Shown here piece by piece: positions 59,912-64,000 of a stretch of DNA of 64,000 bases. The notes below the pieces were generated by a model. It was not told the DNA's origin. It saw only the letters and a program-made list of their open reading frames with translations, and did no database searches. The stretch's first letter is position 1; each line of letters starts with the position of its first letter. Origin of the DNA: Halichondria panicea (lineage: Eukaryota > Porifera > Demospongiae > Suberitida > Halichondriidae); NCBI RefSeq assembly GCF_963675165.1, contig NC_087380.1:2501-66500 (forward strand), in the 5' to 3' direction. Position numbers and translations under genes: made by a program.

Positions 59912-62900
59912 TGTGTGTGTGTGTGTGTGTACTGTGTGTGTGTGAGGTGTTGATTGTTAACTTGCTACAGTACTAGGAACAGATTAGCAAAACCACAATT
60001 AGATAATTAGTCTAAAACCCTAGACCTGTATTAGCCTCTACACAGGCTCTCTAGACCTGTATTAGCCTCTTCACAGGCTCTCTAGACCTGTATTAGCCTC
60101 TTCACAGGCTCTCTAGACCTGTATTAGCCTCTTCACAGGCTCTCTAGACCTGTATTAGCCTCTTCACAGGCTCTCTAGACCTGTATTAGCCTCTGTATTA
60201 GCCTCTTCACAGGCTCTCTAGACCTGTATTAGCCTCTTCGCATTAGCCTCTTCACAGGCTCTCCCTTCTCTTCTTTACATCACAATCCTAAATTGTGGTT
60301 TTTCTGTTTGGCAATTCTCTGTACTGTACTTGTATATTCAACAATAGTTAGTATAAAGTCGTCCATTTGACTTACTTATTATTCTTACAGAACAAGATGC
60401 TACCAACTCCTGCCAAGTTTCACTACATATTCAACCTGCGTGATCTGTCTCGTATATGGGAGGGCATGCTACATGTTGAGTCAGCACAATGCTCTCATCA
60501 GAACGATGTACTCGACCTATGGGTACACGAGGTCACTAGGGTCATTGCTGATAGATTCACCAACCCACAGGTAATCAAGAGGAGCTACATACACAGTGGC
60601 CTATGGTAGTATCAATGCTACCCTTTTCTTTAAAAAAAAGCAGAAACTAATTGACCTGCAGTGTGTAGACTAGTGTGTACAGAGCCTATAGTGTGGTCCC
60701 ACTGTGTGCACTGTAGCTAGTGTACAGAGCCTATAGTGTGGTCCCACTGTGTGCACTGTAGCTAGTGTACAGAGCCTATAGTGTGGTCCCACTGTGTGCA
60801 CTGTAGCTAGTGTACAGTGCCTATAGTGTGGTCCCACTGTGTGCACTGTAGCTAGTGTACAGAGCCTATAGTGTGGTCCCACTGTGCGCACTGTAGCTAG
60901 TGTACAGTGCCTATAGTGTGGTCCCACTGTGTGCACTGTAGCTAGTGTACAGAGCCTATAGTGTGGTCCCACTGTGTGCACTGTAGCTAGTGTACAGTGC
61001 CTATAGTGTGGTCCCACTGTGTGCACTGTAGCTAGTGTACAGTGCCTATAGTGTGGTCCCACTGTGTGCACTGTAGCTAGTGTACAGAGCCTATAGTGTG
61101 GTCCCACTGTGTGCACTGTAGCTAGTGGTGCATGGGCTAATAAGGTCAGTGTATTCTTTGCTGCTGCAGGATGTTGATTGGTTTGTGGGTGCCACTGGGT
61201 CTGTGTTGAGGGAGGAGCTGCAAGTGACTCACGTACCTCTGGAGCCATACTTTGTGGACTTCCTGAGTGACCCACCGGAGCCAACCGGGGATGAGCCAGA
61301 TGATGCTGACCTGGACGCTCCCAAGATATATGAGCAGGTAAGTACAATAATAATGTCATCATTACGATTATACTAGGTAACCATGGTATATAACGCTCCC
61401 GCAAACCCGCTAAAATTGGTAACCATGGTAATTATAACGCCCCCACAGATCCCTAGTCTGGCTGACCTCTCCGACAAGTTGACCTCTTACATGCACTCCT
61501 ATAATGAGATAGTGCGTGGAGCTGGGATGGACCTTGTGTTCTTCAAAGATGCTATGGTCCATCTGGTCAAGATATCACGTATCATCCGCACAGACCGAGG
61601 CAATGCACTCCTCGTGGGCGTGGGGGGGTCAGGCAAGCAATCCCTAACACGACTAGCTTCATTCATTGCTGGCTACAAAACCTTTCAGATAACACTAAGT
61701 CGTGCTTATAACGGTAACAATCTGATGGATGATCTGAAGTATCTGTACAGAGTGGCAGGTTTGGAAGGGAAGGGAATGACCTTTATATTCACTGATAATG
61801 AGGTCAAGGATGAAGGCTTCCTAGAGTATCTCAACAATGTCTTATCTGCTGGAGAAGTGTCTAATCTCTTTGCTAAAGATGAGCTGGACGAGATCACTGG
61901 AGAGCTGGTGGCTGTTATGAAGAAGCAGTTTCCACGACGACCACCCACTCAGGAAAACCTCTATGATTATTTCATCACTCGAGCACGGAGGAACCTCCAC
62001 GTTGTGTTGTGCTTCTCTCCAGTGAGCACATGTACTGTACATGTAGTGTACATGATTGTAGATTGTGTTACTAGCAATCTACGTATTTATGTTGTCCTGA
62101 AGCTAGCATTGTATAGTGTATCAGATGCTGTTGTTATTTCCTGTAGGTTGGTGAGAAGTTTCGCACACGTGCGCTCATGTTCCCTGGTCTGATCAGTGGT
62201 TGTGTGATGGACTGGTTTAGTCGATGGCCTAAAGATGCTCTCATTGCAGTAGCTCAGCATTTCCTGTCCTCATATGATATGGTGTGTACAGCTGAGATCA
62301 AGCAAGAGGTGGTTCAAGCTATGGGAGTGTTCCAAGATCATGTCGCTGAAACCTGTGTCCACTACTTTGATAGATTCAGACGCTCCACACACGTGACACC
62401 AAAGTCATACTTGTCGTTCATTGGAGGCTATAAAACTATCTACACAGAGAAAAAGACACAAATCGGAGAACTAGCGAATCGAATGAACAGTGGCTTACAG
62501 AAGCTGATAGAAGCCAGTCAAATTGTTGCTCAACTATCCAAGGATTTGGCAGTCAAGGAGAAGGATTTGGAAGTGGCCTCAGCTAAAGCAGAAGAAGTGT
62601 TGCAAGAGGTCACCGTGAAGGCACAGGCAGCAGAGCACGTCAAGGCTGAGGTGCAAAAGGTCAAGGACAAAGCCCAGGCACTAGTGGATGATATTGAGGT
62701 ACTGTACCTGTGTACATATGTAGTTGTGTGCCTGTGTGCCTCTGTGCCTCTGTACATGTGTACATGTGTACATTGTGTACTGTACATGCAGCCAATGTAA
62801 ATTCTTAGCGTATGTTCTCTCCACTGTAATTAATCTCTTTAACAGCCCACTTTATTAGTATGATCACACATGATCACTCGTACTGTGCAGGCTGACAAGG

Positions 62901-64000
62901 TTGTGGCTGAGGGAAAGTTGGCTGCAGCTAAACCAGCTCTTGAAGAGGCAGAAGCTGCTCTACAAACCATCAAAGCTTCCGATATATCCACTGTCAGGAA
63001 ACTTGGCAAACCACCTCACCTCATTATGCGTATTATGGACTGTTGTCTGCTCTTATTTCAACGTCACCTTGACCCCCTGAGCTTGGATCCTGATAAGCCA
63101 GGCCCTAAACCATCGTGGGGAGAGTCACTGAAGCTGCTCAGTCAGACAGGGTTCCTACAACAACTGCAAACATTCAAGAAAGATTCCATCAATGAAGAAA
63201 TGGTTGAACTGTTGGCCCCCTATCTCGAGATGGAAGACTACAAGCTGGAGATGGCTAAGAAAGTGTGTGGTAATGTGGCTGGTCTGTTGTCCTGGACGTG
63301 TGCGATGGCTTTCTTCTTTGGTATTAATAAAGAGGTGCTCCCACTGAAAGCCAACCTGGCAATACAGCAAGTCCGTCTCAATGGAGCTATGGGGAATCTA
63401 CAGACTGCACAGGCACAGCTTGATGAGAAGCAAAGTGAACTAGATGTGGTTCAAGCCATGTATGATTCTGCCATGAGGGAGAAACAGACTCTGTTAGATG
63501 ATGCCCAGTCTTGTCGACGTAAGATGCAAGCAGCCTCTACTCTCATAGGAGGGCTAGGAGGAGAGAAGGAACGATGGACACAGCAGAGCAAAGAGTTTGA
63601 AGATCAGATTGGTCGATTGGTTGGTGATGTATTATTGGCTACCGGCTTCTTGTCTTATTCCGGCCCCTTCAATCAAGAGTTCCGAGTGCTCCTCATGAAG
63701 GAGTGGCAGAGTGAGCTGTGTAGACGCTGTGTACCATTTACCACTGACCTCAATATCTCTGATATGCTGGTGGACAATATAACGATTGGAGAATGGAACT
63801 TGCAAGGCTTGCCTAACGATGAGCTATCTATTCAGAATGGTATCATCACTACCAAGGCTTCACGCTATCCACTAATAGTAGACCCTCAAGGGCAGGGCAA
63901 AACTTGGATACGAAATAAAGACAAGAACAACGATTTGCAAGTCACCACGCTCAACCACAAGTACTTCCGTAATCATCTCGAGGACAGCCTGTCTTTGGGG
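45475..64000 (+). CDS. DNAH5: Axonemal dynein heavy chain, DNAH5/DNAH8 group (partial, 5' 32 exons)
   Basis: ATP-driven outer-arm motor of cilia and flagella. The window holds 32 coding exons giving the first about 3,698 residues of an expected about 4,600; the reading frame is open at the right edge. Exons are listed by region in the entries below. The tail closely follows the DNAH5/DNAH8 type ([57 protein letters not shown]). The motor has P-loops AAA1 [16 protein letters not shown]2 [16 protein letters not shown]3 [13 protein letters not shown] and AAA4 [13 protein letters not shown]. An N-terminal extension with 9-residue repeats precedes the conserved tail. The start chosen is the ATG at 45475; 45984 is an alternative that drops the repeats. 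Vertebrate DNAH5 and DNAH8 are sister genes, so the single symbol is nominal. Confidence 0.95.
48564..48942. repeat. 40-44 bp tandem array copying dynein exon 9 end and donor
   Basis: TATACAGGTA recurs at about 48557 (real donor), 48600, 48641, 48681, 48721, 48761, 48801, 48845, 48886 and 48926. Each unit repeats the last about 20 nt of the exon (ACACCAACACCACTATACAG) plus GTA(TA)GAGGCTACTAGCTAGT. Confidence 0.95.
48943..49185. repeat. About 80 bp repeat copying the dynein exon 10 start and acceptor
   Basis: Three units, each with (GT)n TAG followed by GTGCCAGT(A/G)CTGGTCCACT and GGTGAGACTGGGCTAGG. The acceptor positions are 48982, 49061 and 49144 (real). The first two units are followed by GGGCTACTAGCTAGTGTG instead of continuing the exon. 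Confidence 0.93.
49335..49650. repeat. G-rich (GT)n(G)n tract, dynein intron 10
   Basis: About 315 bp of TGTGTGTG alternating with runs of 4-10 G on the + strand. Many G runs make G-quadruplexes possible, and the GT runs Z-DNA. Confidence 0.9.
50300..50965. mobile_element. Two intronic foldback repeats, family A (dynein intron 13)
   Basis: Two neighbouring copies, about 50308-50573 and about 50630-50930. Each begins with GCCATAACTT(C/G)AGT, then CTGAAAGCTTAGAAAGAGAC. Each ends with the inverse: CTAAGCTTTCAGAAAATCA, TTTTTGACAT(T/C)GGATCA and a final AAGTTATGGCT. In the middle is AATTTGGCCACACCATG. They make this intron about 800 bp. Confidence 0.8.
52040..52215. mobile_element. Diverged family A foldback fragment (dynein intron 16)
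   Basis: Contains TTGGACCATCGGAACTAAAG TTATGGC and then GCCATAACTTAATTTTGAAT GGTCCAA with TTTGAAAGTTTAGAAGGAGC; degraded relative to the intron 13 copies. Confidence 0.6.
53045..54560. repeat. 41/44 bp minisatellite, about 36 copies, dynein intron 19
   Basis: Unit GTGTGTGTACATGATGAAGG GACTACTGTACAGTACAGTATATA. Units differ mainly by presence or absence of an ATG triplet (44 versus 41 bp), CTGT/CAGT alternation, and rare A/T changes. It holds the palindromic TACTGTACAGTA. Confidence 0.95.
54565..54850. mobile_element. Family A foldback copy next to the minisatellite
   Basis: Begins GGCCACAACTTTAGTTCCGT TGGTCC with CTGAAAGCTTAGAGAGAGGC CTTTCA and ends with CTAAGCTTTCAAAAAATCAT AAAAT. It immediately follows the minisatellite in intron 19. 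Confidence 0.7.
56285..58405 (+). other. Dynein motor AAA1 and AAA2
   Basis: Exons 56285-58171 (1,887 nt, by far the largest) and 58238-58405. AAA1 P-loop at 56738-56761 (about residue 2039), the main ATPase site; Walker B and following motifs [23 protein letters not shown]2 P-loop at 57584-57607 (about residue 2321), with [20 protein letters not shown]. Sequence is almost identical to animal DNAH5/8 over long stretches. Confidence 0.95.
58790..58963. repeat. (AC)n with ATACTCC interruptions, dynein intron 24
   Basis: Repeats of CACATACTCCACACA and (AC)n run right up to the acceptor ACACAG of exon 25. Confidence 0.85.
58965..59875 (+). other. Dynein motor AAA3
   Basis: Exons 58965-59312, 59378-59500, 59552-59875. 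P-loop GEQGTAKT at 59193-59216 (about residue 2649). Walker [11 protein letters not shown], then [19 protein letters not shown]. Confidence 0.95.
60035..60262. repeat. 29-30 bp tandem repeat, dynein intron 27
   Basis: About eight copies of CTCTAGACCTGTATTAGCCT CTTCACAGG, the last ones partly deleted or rearranged. Confidence 0.9.
60391..62021 (+). other. Dynein motor AAA3 end and AAA4
   Basis: Exons 60391-60570, 61170-61337, 61449-62021. [20 protein letters not shown] marks the AAA3 C-terminal part. AAA4 P-loop GVGGSGKQ at 61617-61640 (about residue 3010), with [19 protein letters not shown] as Walker B region. Confidence 0.95.
60675..61130. repeat. 45 bp tandem repeat, about 10 copies, dynein intron 28
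   Basis: Unit TGTACAGAGCCTATAGTGTG GTCCCACTGTGTGCACTGTA GCTAG. Units alternate AGAGCC and AGTGCC. Because 45 is a multiple of 3, the minus strand stays open across the array. Confidence 0.95.
62147..64000 (+). other. Dynein stalk and start of AAA5 (cut by window edge)
   Basis: Exons 62147-62698 and 62891-64000 (open at the edge). [10 protein letters not shown] and [17 protein letters not shown] lead into the stalk coiled coil with alanine/lysine heptads. The microtubule-binding domain region ([34 protein letters not shown]) and the returning coiled coil follow. [13 protein letters not shown] and [17 protein letters not shown] then begin AAA5, and the frame runs off the window. Confidence 0.95.

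Noticed and set aside
60670..61404. 244 aa minus frame with a 15-residue repeat
   Set aside because: The 45 bp intronic repeat is a multiple of three, so one frame stays open by chance; it lies antisense within a dynein intron.

Overview
This window is nuclear DNA from a multicellular animal. The genes are intron-rich with GT-AG introns, many only 45-60 bp long, and they encode animal and ciliary proteins: an axonemal dynein heavy chain, SPAG16, a type IIa receptor tyrosine phosphatase, KDM4 and transportin. Gene density is high, introns are compact, dinucleotide repeats are abundant, and single-copy forms stand where vertebrates have paralogues. This suggests an invertebrate, perhaps an early-branching one such as a sponge; the taxon is an inference, not something read directly. 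All exon models were built by hand from splice sites and reading-frame continuity. Every joined coding length is divisible by three, which supports the joins.

Region 1 (1-12,600) is gene-poor and made of three successive tandem arrays with very different periods: a 96-103 bp satellite (356-1900), about seven units of 690-720 bp (about 2,870-7,660) and about four units of 1.2 kb (7,861-12,600). No gene is convincing here.

Region 2 (13,626-30,712) is a compact gene cluster: KDM4 lysine demethylase (-), a short DMTF1/TTF1-like Myb protein (+), transportin (-), SPAG16/PF20 (+), ENY2 (+), a CRAL-TRIO lipid-binding protein (-), and an unusual protein joining a double-stranded-RNA-binding domain to an MBF1/EDF1 helix-turn-helix (+). 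Three neighbouring pairs are head-to-head with only 117-209 bp between start codons, so they probably share bidirectional promoters.

Region 3 (30,974-42,048) is one 35-exon gene for a LAR-like receptor tyrosine phosphatase: signal peptide, 4 Ig, about 9 FN3, one membrane helix, two PTP domains and an extra Ser-rich tail. Region 4 (42,049-45,474) is repeat-like intergenic DNA with an inverted duplication. Region 5 (45,475 to the right edge) is the first 32 coding exons (about 3,698 residues) of an outer-arm axonemal dynein heavy chain of the DNAH5/DNAH8 group, cut off by the window end after AAA4 and the stalk.

Functionally, two genes are ciliary/flagellar (SPAG16, dynein heavy chain), three act in chromatin or transcription (KDM4, DMTF1-like, ENY2), and one is the nuclear import receptor. 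The strongest unusual signals are the dsRBM-MBF1 fusion, two introns whose tandem repeats copy the adjoining exon end and splice site many times, a hypervariable dinucleotide in otherwise near-identical 700 bp repeats, and several uncatalogued inverted-repeat (MITE or foldback) elements inside introns.
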